The position numbers and the translations under genes were made by a program. A DNA stretch of 64,000 nucleotides from Sinotaia quadrata. Lineage: Eukaryota > Mollusca > Gastropoda > Architaenioglossa > Viviparidae. A model generated the notes under the pieces. That model was not told where the DNA came from, did not search any database, and was given only the letters and a program-made list of their open reading frames with translations. Positions 34,930 through 46,799 of this stretch are shown in pieces (the first letter of the stretch is position 1; the number at the start of each line of letters is the position of its first letter). The DNA lies in the NCBI GenBank assembly GCA_028829895.1, contig CM054179.1, forward strand, positions 103,140,875 to 103,204,874, given 5' to 3'.

Positions 34930-35312
34930 TTATCTTAGTGTTAGTGCAACAGAATTAGAAACAGTGGTATATTCTCATTGCTAAAGTGGTATTTGGAGTA
35001 TATTTTCATTGCTAAAGTGGTATTTTGGGTATATTCTCATTGCTAAAGTGGTATTTTGGGTATATTCCCATCGCTAAAGTGGTATTTGGGGTATATTCTC
35101 ATCGCTAAAGTAGTATTTGGGGTATATTCTCATTGCTAAAGTGGTATTTGGGGGTATATTACCATAGCTAAAGAGGTATTTGGGGGTATATTCTCATTGC
35201 TAAAGTGGTATTTGGGGTATATTCTCATCGCTAAAGTGGTATTTGGGGTTATATTATCATTGCTAAAGTGGTATTTGGGGAGTATTCTTAAAGCTAAGGT
35301 GGTATTAGTCAT
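34930..35312. repeat. 31-bp minisatellite, ~11 copies
   Basis: gctaaagtggtatttggggt followed by atattctcatt. G-run length varies from gg to ggggg. Confidence 0.95.
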
Positions 35313-35880
35313 GCTATTATTAGCATTGGTATTCATGTGTGCTTTTATTATTAAAGTGGTATTTAGTTATGTTATTACTGACACTGGTATTCGTGCATTT
35401 CTATTGTTAAAGTGGTACTTAAATTTTTAAAAAATAAAAATTTAACATTGGTATTCGTGAATTTCAATTGTCAAAGTGGTATTAGTAAGTTTAATTAATT
35501 ATTAACATTGATATTCATATATTTCAATTGCCAAAGTAAGTTATTTTCAATTTATTAACACTGGCATTCGTGTATTTCCGTAGTCAAAATGATATTAGAA
35601 ATTTTAAAAAAATTATTAACATTGGTATTTGTGTACTTTAATTGTCAAAGTGGTATTACGTTTTTATTATTAACATTGGTATCCTGTGCATTGTCAACGT
35701 GGTGTTATTAAGTTTTTAAAAATATTATTATTAACATTGGTATTCGTGTATTTCCATTGTCAAAGTTGTATTATTAAGTTTTATAATATTATTAATAACA
35801 TTGGTATTTGTGTATTTCCATTGTCAAAATTGTATTATTAAGTTTTTTAATATTATTAATAACATTGCTGATTTCATTTG
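35313..35880. repeat. ~55-60-bp degenerate minisatellite, ~10 copies
   Basis: tgtcaaagtggtattattaa, then attattaacattggtattcg. It keeps the aaagtggtatt core of the 31-bp array, which appears to have been expanded by inserted AT-rich sequence. Confidence 0.88.
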
Positions 35881-36150
35881 TAAAGAGTTCTAAAGAAAGA
35901 TTGCTATTTCAGTTTTAAAGGATTTTGAAGAAAGACAATTGTTTTCATTTTTGCAGACATCTAAGAAATGACTGGTGGATGGGGGGTGTTGATCATAAAG
36001 AGTTCTCAAGGAAGGAAACAATATTGTTTCTATTTGTAAAAGATTCTAGGAGAAACTGTTTTTTTGCAGCCATGGAGGATTGTGAGAGATTTCTTTTTTT
36101 TCTCTTTTTATTGAATATGAATTCTCAAAGGTAGATCGTTCATTTCAGTC
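35881..36150. repeat. Decayed ~50-bp repeat
   Basis: Loose copies with attctaggaga, gttctcaagga and attttgaagaaag keep a common ttct/aagga rhythm. An old array, alignable only approximately. Confidence 0.5.
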
Positions 36151-36152
36151 GC

Positions 36153-36312
36153 GAAGGTATTTTTGTCAGTCGTGTTGGATTCTCACACTTTTCGTAAATG
36201 AAGAGATCTGAGGGGAGTGGGGGGGGGGAGAAGGTATTTTGTCAGACGTGTTGGATTCTCACACTTTTCGTAAATGAAGAGATCTGAGGGGAGTGGGGGG
36301 GGGGGGGGAGAA
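36153..36312. repeat. 77-bp duplication ending in G-tracts
   Basis: gaaggtattt starts at 36153 and 36230. Both copies contain gtgttggattctcacac and end in aggggagtggggggg-type runs (10 and about 14 G). Confidence 0.94.
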
Positions 36313-36339
36313 GCTACCTTTCATTCATGAAAGTTTCTG

Positions 36340-36785
36340 AAGAAAGAATTAACTTTCAGTTTTTAAAGGTTCTGAGGAAACAACTTATCAGTCATGAAAT
36401 GTTCTGAGGAAACAACTTATCAGTCATGAAATGTTCTGAGGCAACAACTTACTTATTATTCATTAAGATTCTGAGGAAAACTTACTGAACAAATCGTGAA
36501 GGGTTTAAGGAAAGAACTTACTGATCAAGTTGTGAAGGATTCTGAAGAAAAAACACCTTACTGAACAAGTCGTGAAGGTTTGTAAGGAAACAACTTACTG
36601 AACAAGTCGTGAAAGTTTGTAAGGAAACAACTTACTGAACAAGTCGTGAAGCCTTGTGAGGAATCAACTTACTGAACAAGTCGTGAAAGTTTGTAAGGAA
36701 ATACTTACTGAGTAAGTCTTAAATGTTTGTAAGGAATCAATTTACTGAACAAGTCGTGATGAGCTGTGAGGAAACATCCTGTGAT
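36340..36785. repeat. 37-bp minisatellite, ~11 copies
   Basis: gaacaagtcgtgaaggtttg followed by taaggaaacaacttact. Left units are diverged (cagtcatgaaatgttctgag). Confidence 0.93.
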
Positions 36786-37219
<434 letters not shown>

Positions 37220-37438
37220 TACACACATACACACACGCCTATAAATATACATTTTCCTTATATCTATTTTCATCACAGTCATTAAAACGTAATTTACATC
37301 TTCATTTCTTATTTTTTATTTTTATTTATAGCGGCCGAAACCCTTATATATTGCAGAATTTAACACCGCAAGCTGTTTTGCGTATTAGTTGTTTATTTTG
37401 TTCTTGCTTTGTTCTTTTTCTGTTTTTAAATTTGGCGC

Positions 37439-37534
37439 ATCTTGTATAATTTGACGTATTTTATATTTTCCTTATGTAAACCCAACATCTTGTATAATTT
37501 GACGTATTTTATATTTTCCTTATGTAAACCCAAC
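37439..37534. repeat. 48-bp tandem duplication, 2 perfect copies
   Basis: atcttgtataatttgacgta begins at 37439 and 37487. The copies appear identical. Confidence 0.96.
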
Positions 37535-38040
37535 AGGATAGACCACAGCGTAATTGTGCAGTATTTCGACACATTTCAAGGTCACTATTTTCTCGATAAC
37601 AAGTGTCACGTGACAGACAGTACACTTGAACCTTTGCACTAAATGCACTACTACTGGTTAGCCTGCACGGGGTTAGGAAGGGTAGTGATGGAAACATAAA
37701 TATATTGCACATACTCAGGCAAACGCGTGTACACCACACACACACACACACACACACACATTCACATACACCACATGTCTATTTCCAAATACCCATGCAT
37801 ACAAACTGACAAAAAATAAAAGATGTGCTGTCTGTAAAATATCGCTTTGGTTATCTTTCCAATCTTTATATTCTGTCCCCAGCCATTTGACCATGTTGTC
37901 TTGCGCTTAAAACTGTTTTTACTTGTATCGTTAACGTTGGATAGGATTTTCTCTAGTAACGCGATCGTGGGGGTGTCAAACTGAAGCCAGTCAGACATTT
38001 TGTGTTCATGTGAGAAAACCACGAGTCTACTTTCGGAATG
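37535..38040. other. Unique DNA with a short CA run
   Basis: (CA)n at about 37736-37760. Minus-strand frames at 37509-37757 and 37762-38022 have no recognised family. Confidence 0.45.
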
Positions 38041-38435
38041 ACTATCGGAACTATCTACCAGACTACCCAGCTGTCTAACAGACTACGCAACTATCTAATA
38101 GACTACCCAACTATCTAGCAGACTACCCAGCTGTCTAACAGACTACGCAACTATCTAATAGACTACCCAACTATCTAGCAGACTACCCATCTAACAGACT
38201 ACCCAACTATCTAACAGATATCCGTCCATCTAGCACACTGCCCATCTTTTTAACAAACTGCCCATTTATCTAACCGACTAACTATTATCTAACGGATTCC
38301 CCATCTACCTAACAGAATGTCCACTTATCTTAAGACTACCCATCTAACAGATTACCCACCTATCCAACAGACTGCTCAACAAACAGACTACCCACTTATC
38401 TAACAGACTGACTAGCTATTACCTATCTAACAGTT
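38041..38435. repeat. 20-bp minisatellite, ~19 copies
   Basis: actacccaactatctaacag. The first six units form a 60-bp pattern (ctaacag, ctaatag, ctagcag) repeated twice. The array then decays rightwards. Confidence 0.93.
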
Positions 38436-38529
38436 TTCCTATCAGCAACCATCAGCAAATGATGAAGGGAGCAAAAGACAACGGTTTCTGCTTAGTGTGT
38501 CAATAAGATGAAGTGCTTGAAAGTGTCAC

Positions 38530-39262
38530 GTACAGGGTTCAGCAATTCATCACTGTCTTTAAAGTAAAATTCATCATTTTCGCAGTTCATCAGATTATTG
38601 CAGATTAGTACAGATTATTGCTACTGATTTAAAAGAGCAGTTCATCACAGTTTTTTTTAAAAAGAACAATTCATCATTATTTTAAAGATACAATTCATCA
38701 CTAATAATTTAAAAGAGCAGTTCACCAATATAAGTACAATTTATTAGAAATAATTTTAAAGAGAAGTGCATCGCTGTCTTAAAAGTACAATTTATTACTA
38801 ATGATTTTTTAAAAAAGCAATTTATCTCTGTTTAAAATAAAATTCAAAACTAATGATTTATAAGAGCAATTAAGCAATGTTTTCAAAGTACAATTTATTA
38901 CTAATGATTTAAAGGAGCAAAATTTATCACTGTTTTCAAAGTACAATTGAATACTAATGACTTAAAGCAGTTGTTCATCACTTTGTCGTTAAAGTACAAC
39001 TCATTAGTAATGATATAAAGGAGTTGTTCATCACTTTGTCGTTAAAGTACAACTCATTAGTAATTATTTAAAGGAGTTGTTCATCACTTTGTCGTTAAAG
39101 TACAACTCATTAGTAATGATTTAAAGGAGTTGTTCATCACTTTGTCGTTAAAGTACAACTCATTAGTAATGATTTAAAGGAGTTGTTCATCACTTTGTCG
39201 TTAAAGTACAATTTATTAGTAATGGCCTAAAAGACAATTCATCATTCTGTCGGACAAGTATA
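38530..39262. repeat. 53-bp minisatellite, 5 conserved plus ~9 diverged copies
   Basis: gtacaactcattagtaatga followed by tttaaaggagttgttcatca and ctttgtcgttaaa in the right half. The left half has shorter, older units (agcagttcatcac, acaatttattactaatga). Confidence 0.93.
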
Positions 39263-39424
39263 ATTCATCACATTGCAAACTATAACAAAACAAAAGAAAT
39301 AAGTATTTGAAAAATAATTAACTTAAAACAGAAAATAATGACGTGAATATTGAATATAAAATCCATTGATCGTATGTATATAATAACTGTTTAATTTAAT
39401 TTAATTTTTATATGTAGAATCTAG

Positions 39425-39640
39425 CTTATCTCCGATTATGATTTGACAAAAGCACGAAAGTTTCTGTTTAAAAAAAATGAAGCTCTCCGAATACATATTC
39501 TTCTTCCTTTTGAAGAAAAGGTAACTCTAAAGGAAAGTGAAATGCTTTATGTTAAAGTGCATAAAATCGATCTTGTGCAGAGAGCAGTAGAAATATTAAC
39601 CGAGATTACTTACTTTGCACAAAGCCACCTGCAACAGTAA
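39425..39640 (+). CDS. Candidate coding exon, 71 codons (unrecognised)
   Basis: Open from just after a TAG (39422-39424) to TAA at 39638-39640, in non-repetitive DNA between two arrays. The translation has no long hydrophobic run and mixes charged and aliphatic residues as a soluble helical protein would (segments DLTKARKFLFKKNEALRI and LVQRAVEILTEITYFAQSH). There is no ATG near the left end. The usual 'start' at 39443 is TTG, so if real this is a 3' exon; the T-rich stretch before ...gtagaatctag could serve as acceptor. No polyadenylation signal is obvious just downstream. I recognise no domain. A chance frame is possible, but this is among the better coding candidates here. Confidence 0.25.
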   Translation, partial: LISDYDLTKARKFLFKKNEALRIHILLPFEEKVTLKESEMLYVKVHKIDLVQRAVEILTEITYFAQSHLQQ

Positions 39641-39730
39641 AGATATTAATGTGAGGCTGATACGTGTGTATCTTAGATGAGATAAAGTTTACAAAGCCAT
39701 TTCCGGGTGATGGTGGTACACAAGGACATA

Positions 39731-39733
39731 ACT

Positions 39734-39808
<75 letters not shown>
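39731..39808. repeat. (CT)n(AT)n compound microsatellite
   Basis: About 24 CT units directly followed by about 14 AT units and then gac, the same arrangement as at 17399-17502. Confidence 0.98.
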
Positions 39809-40525
39809 CTGAATCTAAACTTTACAAAAACACTGTGTGAAAGGAATTGAATGTTATCAATGCAATGTATGCAGGACTTACATCAGCTATAATGCGTAAG
39901 TCCATCTCTATGAACAATCATTAAACTAAACAGTTGTAAACGGTGATATATGACTTATAATGAGCTAAAGTTCACTAAGACATTTGTATAATAGTGACAA
40001 AGACTTGGAGATTATAAAAAAAACAAAAAAACTTACAACCTGAGGTCAGCTATAACTAACAAGACATTCTATACAGACCTGAATATTATAAAATGTGATG
40101 CTTGACTGATTTAATCTAAAGTTCATTAGGTCATTTATGACTAGAGACACAAACTTGAACATTATCCAGAACGATGTGTGACTACAATCAGTGCACACAG
40201 TCTTCTCAAGCAATAAAGTTACTGACCGGAGAGTCCTACAACAACGTGTATGTTTGTGAGTTCGGTCACACTGTGAACATCCTCTACATCAGACACGATG
40301 TACACTTGTAGGTTTCCTCGCGGCGTACTAAGTGCATGAACACCAGATCCACATACAACTGACTTTCTTAGTAACTGAGGTAGAAAACCACTAGGTGACC
40401 TTTCTCTGAGGCTTGTTTTTCAAGTAGGCACTTACCTCGTTTGGGAATAGTTATATGAATAGATTATACGGGTTTATATAATACGTATATGTGAGTGTGT
40501 TTGTGAGAGTGTTAAGGTACTTGTG
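39809..40525. other. Mostly unique, with an old ~150-bp repeat
   Basis: agctaaagttcactaagaca (about 39960) and tctaaagttcattaggtcat (about 40113) head two decayed copies that share attat and gtgac words. 40220-40440 is unique, with no supportable gene. Confidence 0.45.
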
Positions 40526-40568
40526 ACGTGTGTGTGTGTGTGTGTGAGTGAGAGAGAGAGAGAGAGAG
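40526..40568. repeat. (GT)n then (GA)n microsatellite
   Basis: About 9 GT units, a short link and about 10 GA units. Confidence 0.95.
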
Positions 40569-40678
40569 TTGTCATGGAAACAATCATTTAAAATGATGAA
40601 CTATTGCATACACAAAACTTTGTGTTTTTATGAAGGAAAAAAAGACACACAATACATACACATACACACAGATATACA

Positions 40679-40699
40679 GAGAGAGAGACAGAGAGAGAG

Positions 40700-40790
<91 letters not shown>

Positions 40791-40817
40791 ACGAAAGAAA
40801 GAAAGAAAGAAAGAGAA
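40679..40817. repeat. (GA)n(GAAA)n microsatellite
   Basis: A GA-rich lead followed by about 28 GAAA units with one gaac interruption, a homopurine tract of about 130 bp on the + strand. It is the complement-type counterpart of the CTTT tract at 2.6 kb. Confidence 0.98.
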
Positions 40818-40989
40818 AGCTCTCAAGAAAACTTTCCTGGCTAGGCTTGGAGGTAATATATGTAGGGTTATAAGCGCGTGATTGATTGCATGCGTGAGTG
40901 TATATTTACGAATGTTGCGCGTATGTTTGTGTGTATGTGCGTGCATAACTTTTGGTCTTAAACTGTGAAAGGTCTTATATTTTCGGAGT

Positions 40990-41715
40990 AAAGCAAGACT
41001 ACTACAAACACAAAATTAGGATTAATGCAAGACTAGATTAATGTAGGGATAGAACTAATGCAAGACTAGATAAATGTAGGCACAGAACTATAGCAAGACT
41101 AGATTAATGTACAGATAGAACTATTGCAAGACTAGATTAATGTAGGCACAGAACTATAGCAAGACTAGATTAATGTAGAGATAGAACTAATGCAAGACTA
41201 TACTAAAGTAGGCATAGAACTATAGCAAGACTAGATTAATGTAGGCATAGAACTATAGCAAGACTAGATTAATGTAGAGATAGAACTAATGCAAGACTAT
41301 ACTAAAGTAGGCATAGAACTATAGCGAGACTAGATTAATGTAGGCACAGAACTATAGCAAGACTAGATTAATGTAGAGATAGAACTAATGCAAGACTATA
41401 CTAAAGTAGGCATAGAACTATAGCAAGACTAGATTTAGAACTAATGCAAGACTATACTAAAGTAGGCATAGAACTATAGCAAGACTAGATTAATGTATGC
41501 ATAGAACTAGAGCAAGACTAGATTAATGTAGAGATAGAACTAATGCAAGACTATACTAATGTAATGATAGAAATAATGGAAGACTAGATGTAGGGATATA
41601 TAGGGATGTAGGGATATAATGTAGGAATATATTTTTGTAATACTATACTAAAATAGGGATATAACTAATGCAAGACTAGACTAAAGTAGGGATAGGACTA
41701 ATGGGTGGTTGGAGT
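40990..41715. repeat. 33-bp minisatellite, ~21 copies, with 99-bp trimer order
   Basis: Units share gaact and gcaag. Three subtypes recur in order: actagattaatgtaggcata, actagattaatgtagagata and actatactaaagtaggcata. The three together form a 99-bp higher-order unit seen about 3-4 times near 41165-41470. The right end decays to gggatata words. Confidence 0.94.
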
Positions 41716-43200
41716 CCACGGAACTGAGTGCGGAAGACATAATGCCAAGTTGAACTTCTGTCCGAGCAGAAAAGAATTTGAAAGAACAACCATATTCATT
41801 TTGCATTATAGACGTAAAACTCTTTGATGTCTTCACCTTCCAAGAGACTTGACCTTATGTGTACTTTTAGCCCCAACTCGACTACATTTTATTTATTTAT
41901 TTTTTAAAGTGAACATTTCATTATTCTCTACAGACATCATTTAAGTAATATTTGTTCAGATTTAAAGCCACATACCAGCTAAATCACATAAAGCAGTCAT
42001 TATTTCAGTTCCCAGACATTACAGTTTAGTGCTTTTGTCATCACTGAATAAGTGATGACGGCAATTGCTAGCCTACAGATATGAAACAATTCTAAGTTCC
42101 AGAATTATAGGACACATGGAAAAAAAAAAACCTTATAAAAGTTCTTGTTGGCGTCCTTTATTTTAAAATAAATTGTGATTACAATAAAAGACGAATAAAA
42201 TATTATTTTAGCTACAAGAATGCAGAAAATGTAATCAGCTTAAGCTAGCTAAAAGCAAATGAACCGTGCACGTCACTTGTCAGGCAGAGTGGAAACAACA
42301 CGTCACATGTCCGGCGTCAAATTTAAAGTATTGCATGTGAAGTAAACTGGAATTAAAAGAAAAGTGACTTCATGATATGATCACAAATAAAATGGATTTG
42401 TTTTATAAATTAGTTTAGAAAATAATAATAAATTAAAAACGAAATTTTAGCATGACTTGTACTTTCATCTCCCGCTTTTCTAGTTTTATAATAAAACAAA
42501 ACAACAACAAAACTGCTGTAGAGTTTCAAACGCCTGGAAAGGCTTTGGTTTGACCTAATTAGTTGTTAAATTCTGCTTCCTGATTGCCAGTTTGTATTAA
42601 TTAGGCTAAAAAAAAAAGACGAGAAAAGAGAAAACGGAAATAAACCTTACATTCGCGCTGTAGTGGTTTTATTGTGGCCAATGCTGAACTTTGATCTTTA
42701 TGAAAGTTCCTGAAAACTGGAGGGCGAGGAAAAAAAGAGAAAGAGCTAACTAATTGCTTTTTAGCGCGTGTCATTTATTTTCCACTTGTAGAAGTCGTGT
42801 CGGAGACAGACGACCAAATATTAAGAGGACAACAGAAACATGTTGTCATGCATTTATCCATTTTCTTTCGTAAACAGCAGTAACAACTTACTATAACCGT
42901 GATTCTAAAGAGAAAATAGGAGCGAACCTAATTTGAATAGAGGCTTTCTGAATTCAGAAGGTAAAAGTGCTGATACCGTGCTTTGTATTGTCATTTCTCG
43001 ATGAACAATGTAAATCTAAAGAATTCCCATTAATTTTTTGAAAAACTCAGAATTACCTTTGTGCCTCTATGTTGCATACTTTAAAGAACGTCTTTAAAAA
43101 AGCAAAGGAAACGGAAGCGAAAGAATGAATCATAACATGAACCGGAAGTAAAAAATATACAAAACCAAAATTAACCCTAAGGAAATGTCGACCTTCTAAC
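41716..43200. other. Unique AT-rich DNA (~1.5 kb)
   Basis: The second longest stretch without arrays. Contains runs of a and gaaa words. I found no frame with good coding character. A short CG/CA run begins at about 43206. Confidence 0.5.
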
Positions 43201-43203
43201 CAA

Positions 43204-43248
43204 CACGCGCGCGCGCGCGCACACACACACACACACAAACACACACAT
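43204..43248. repeat. (CG)n(CA)n microsatellite
   Basis: cgcgcgcgcgcg passes into cacaca with one aaac interruption. An alternating purine-pyrimidine tract. Confidence 0.95.
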
Positions 43249-43335
43249 TAATATTCCACGTCTTAGATTTTTTAATAATTATGTTAGTTTCTTTTGGAAA
43301 CAAAATCAACTATTGAGAAGGGGAAAACCCATGTG

Positions 43336-43596
43336 CTAAAGATGTATCTGATGATAAAATTTATACGCGAACAATCCACTGAAAATGTATGCTATAAAGT
43401 GCAATGTATATGGAGTAGAGCACTGAGCTGAAGAGACTTGCACAGAAGTTTGTATAACATGGGTAACGTAAATAGATTCTCTTGTGATGACCATAGCGAC
43501 AACAGCAATGTGTAATCCCTCACGCATCATCGTAGCCAAAGTAAACAGAAATGCAATACGTCCAATAAATAATGCAGAGAAATTAAATCTCTTCAT
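43336..43596 (-). CDS. Candidate small ORF, 86 aa, hydrophobic N-terminus (unrecognised)
   Basis: Starts with a genuine ATG (complement of 43594-43596). The N-terminal third is hydrophobic (FSALFIGRIAFLFTLATM), compatible with a signal anchor or membrane segment. A second hydrophobic stretch (LHFIAYIFSGLFAYKFY) lies near the C-terminus. It is in non-repetitive DNA. No family is recognised and no promoter or splice context supports it. Confidence 0.15.
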   Translation of the reverse strand: MKRFNFSALFIGRIAFLFTLATMMREGLHIAVVAMVITRESIYVTHVIQTSVQVSSAQCSTPYTLHFIAYIFSGLFAYKFYHQIHL

Positions 43597-43858
43597 AACG
43601 TCAGTTAAGAAAAATTAAATCGATCTATAATACCAGTAGAGAGAAACAACGTCTATCCATTATATCAGATATATCAACAAAAGATATATGTCCTTATTAT
43701 CAGTAAAGAAAAACTTTCAATTACCCGAAAGAGTTGTGAAAAGAAAAGAAAATACATCCGTCATATCATTTTAATTTAATAGAAACGCTTTTTCGGAAAG
43801 TCGGTTAAAATAATGTTTTTCTAATCGGTACTATCAGTCAGAAAATGCTGTTTGATAG

Positions 43859-44032
43859 AGAGAAGTTGTAGTAAGAGCTGGTGGTGACCTTGTCGAGTAC
43901 ACATTGCTTGCCAGTGATTCTTTTGAAATGGTGGGCACGGAGCGATACCCGGTTGTTGTTGCTTTTTTAATGAATCCTGATTATTTGTTTCAAGTTGATG
44001 AATTTCGAATATCCGAAAGAAGGGGTGAATAA
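43859..44032 (+). CDS. Candidate coding exon, 57 codons (unrecognised)
   Basis: Open between TAG (43856-43858) and TAA (44030-44032), with only internal ATGs, the first at 43928. The translation has a balanced, acidic, protein-like composition (segments RAGGDLVEYTLLASD and NPDYLFQVDEFRISERRGE). It could be a terminal exon or a fragment of a decayed gene. The acceptor upstream (tgtttgatag) is weak. I recognise no domain. Confidence 0.2.
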   Translation, partial: REVVVRAGGDLVEYTLLASDSFEMVGTERYPVVVAFLMNPDYLFQVDEFRISERRGE

Positions 44033-44249
44033 TCCAAAAGGTTAAGGACGTGTACTAAGTGGATCATGACGATGTCGATTTCATCAGTAGGGTGTAGTTT
44101 CATGTGCCTGACGGGTGAATAATTAATTAGCGATTAAACCTTTCGTGCAGCTGTTTAAAAAAAATAAAAGAAAGAAAGAAGATGACAACGCATACGTATT
44201 TCATCATCTCCAGGGACAAGACGAAGAACGTCACACACAACTTGCACAA

Positions 44250-44440
44250 GAGCATGTGTAATGCGTACTCAGCTATTTTTCGATCGGTACGCAGGAGCAT
44301 GGATTATGCTTACTCACCTACTTTTTTGATCGGTATGCAGGAGCATGGTATAATGCTTACTCAGCTACTTTTTGATCGGTATGCAGGAGCATGGTATAAT
44401 GCTTACTCAGCTACTTTTGATCGGTACGCTTTGAGGTCAT
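44250..44440. repeat. 46-bp minisatellite, ~4 copies
   Basis: gcaggagcatggtataatgc followed by ttactcagctacttttgatc. Runs of T vary. Confidence 0.93.
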
Positions 44441-44816
44441 TAGTGCTCTGTACATAAAAAATCAACTTCACAATGTACAGATGGAAATGTACAATTTCCC
44501 CCCACCAATATCTACTTCTTGACTGCATAAAATTGATTAACTATAGATATGTTTTAATTTGACCTTATAATAATTTATTTAAAATAACATATATACATCA
44601 TACAAACCATTGATTCAATACAGCGACTAAATCATGCAATGAATTTTTTCAAAATGAGATTTAATTGGCTTTATTATTTAAAAAAATAATCGTATGGTTA
44701 CAGAACAGGTGAGTTTACTGTTATAAAGAAGCTTCCTAACATATTTCTCGGAAACAGTCGACCCAAAATAATTACTGTCATTTTGGTGACGTAAGGCATC
44801 TGCCTGCGGACCGTAG

Positions 44817-45155
44817 TACCATCAATACAATTTTGTTACTGAATGTAAAGTGACAGGGAGACTTGTGCAAAAAATGACACCCCCCCCCCGACCCCCTGCG
44901 GTAGTGCAAAGCATGAGTTCGGATGTTGCTAAGAATATTTCGACAAAATATCGAAATACGTGTGGAGAAAGTACAGTGACCATAGATACATGGCTGCTTT
45001 GTCATCTACTGACTAACATCGCTGGCATTTGTAACTCTCTAGCAGAAGAGTTGTTGATTCATAATACTGTTCATAAAAATTACCCACAAAATGAAGCGAA
45101 AACAATATTTAAAAATAACTCAGATATTATGCATGCATTCGCAAGTGATAAGTAA
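44817..45155 (+). CDS. Candidate ORF, 93 aa from ATG (unrecognised)
   Basis: Open for 112 codons from after a TAG (44814-44816) to TAA at 45153-45155. The first ATG is at 44874 and gives 93 residues. An early proline run (TPPPRPP) comes from a C-tract. The rest has ordinary globular composition with two cysteines near the middle (segments STVTIDTWLLCHLLTNIAG and EAKTIFKNNSDIMHAFAS). It lies in unique DNA between the 46- and 35-bp arrays. No domain is recognised. The length is moderately above chance for this base composition. A C-tract length error would shift the frame, so sequence accuracy matters. Confidence 0.25.
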   Translation, partial: YHQYNFVTECKVTGRLVQKMTPPPRPPAVVQSMSSDVAKNISTKYRNTCGESTVTIDTWLLCHLLTNIAGICNSLAEELLIHNTVHKNYPQNEAKTIFKNNSDIMHAFASDK

Positions 45156-45317
45156 TTGTTAAGACGAAAAGTTTTAAGTAGTGTTCCGTTTTAACGAGTC
45201 AGAAGGGTGGTGGTGGTGGCATTCAGTACTGTACAGCGTGACACATAACATAGACTATTGATGCATGATGTTATATATAATAAAAATCACATTACAGTTT
45301 ATATAGAGTGTAGAGGT

Positions 45318-45487
45318 AAAGTGGTAAATTGTAAATGTATAAAAGGTAAAATGTAGGCGAAAGTATTGCGTAGTGGTAAAGCTACAAATAGTATTTATAA
45401 CTAAGCAGTAGTGGTAAAGCTACAAATAGTATTTATAACTAAGCATTAGTGGTAAAGCTACAAATAGTATATATAACTAAGAAGTAG
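45318..45487. repeat. 35-bp minisatellite, ~3.5 copies
   Basis: agtggtaaagctacaaatag followed by tatttataactaagc. Confidence 0.92.
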
Positions 45488-45539
45488 AAAAATCAAACGA
45501 TTACAAATACTACAATCAAAGGGGCAAAAACCACTTGAG

Positions 45540-46165
45540 TATAGTTCACCGAACAAAGTATGCAGTGCAACTATTACTCTACTTAGTGTAGACACAGCAC
45601 ATTACAGATCAGTGGTAAAGTGATACATTACACCACTACTGTGGTTGGTGTAGACACAGCAGAGTACAGATCAATGATAAAGTGATACATTACAACCACT
45701 ACTCTGGTTGGTATACTGATCAATGATAAAGTGACATATTACAACCACTACTCTGGTTGGTATACAGAGCAATGATAAAGTGATACATTACAACCACTAC
45801 TCTGGTTGGTATACTGATCAATGATAAAGTGACATATTACAACCACTACTCTGGTTGGTATACTGATCAATGATAAAGTGACATATTACAACCACTACTC
45901 TGGTTGGTATACAGAGCAATGATAAAGTGACACATTACAACCACTACTCTGGTTGGTATACTGATCAATGATAAAGTGACATATTACAACCACTACTCTG
46001 GTTGGTATACAGAGCAATGATAAAGTGACACATTACAACCACTACTCTGGTTGGTGTAGACACAACAGAGAACAGATAAATGGTAAAGTGATACATTATA
46101 ACCACTACTCTGGTTGGTATACAGATCAATGATAAAGTGACACATTACAACCACTACTCTACACG
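45540..46165. repeat. 49-bp minisatellite, ~12 copies
   Basis: tactctggttggtatactga, then tcaatgataaagtgacatat and tacaaccac. Subtypes tactgatc and tacagagc partly alternate. Larger units with gtagacacagcag flank the array. Confidence 0.94.
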
Positions 46166-46640
46166 GGTTAAATGACACAGTAAAGATCAGTGCTCAAGAG
46201 ATATAGATTATATGCCACTATACTCGGGGTAATACTAATAAAGGCCAGAGTATTAGAAATGAGATACAGTAAATCCACAACCACACTTCTGGTAACACTA
46301 ACAGAGCTGCAGATCGCTGGTAACTGCACAAATCATACAATCACTCTATGTGGAACGCCAAGAACAATTCACTTCAATGCAATGGTAAAGAGATGCACTA
46401 CCCACACTGACAAATTAAAAATGAATACAAGTATAGAACAATGAATGGTAAACCAATACAATACCAATACTCTCCTACAGCACGATATAAAGCAGTTACA
46501 AACATTAGAAACGCGAACATTGTAATGGAAATATAAAATCACACAATTACGGTATAATAAACTATAAATTGTTAAAATAATTAAAACATTAAAATAGCGA
46601 GATCCACTGAACAATTTTGACAGTAGAGTGGCAAAGTTAC
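46166..46640. repeat. Decayed continuation of the 49-bp family
   Basis: Loose copies keep tggtaaa, gagata and aatactct words about every 50-60 bp and then fade out. Confidence 0.6.
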
Positions 46641-46674
46641 AACTATCATGGTATTTTTAAAAAAATAATTATAT

Positions 46675-46765
46675 TTAACTTTCATCACCAGTGGATCAAC
46701 ATACCAAGATGCTCAAATGTTAAATTATGACTTTCATCACCAGTGGATCAGCATACCTAACTGAA
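46675..46765. repeat. 54-bp direct repeat, ~1.6 copies
   Basis: ctttcatcaccagtggatca occurs twice, 54 bp apart. Confidence 0.9.
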
Positions 46766-46799
46766 GTTCGGTACGTTGCTGAAATCAAATTCGCTGTGA

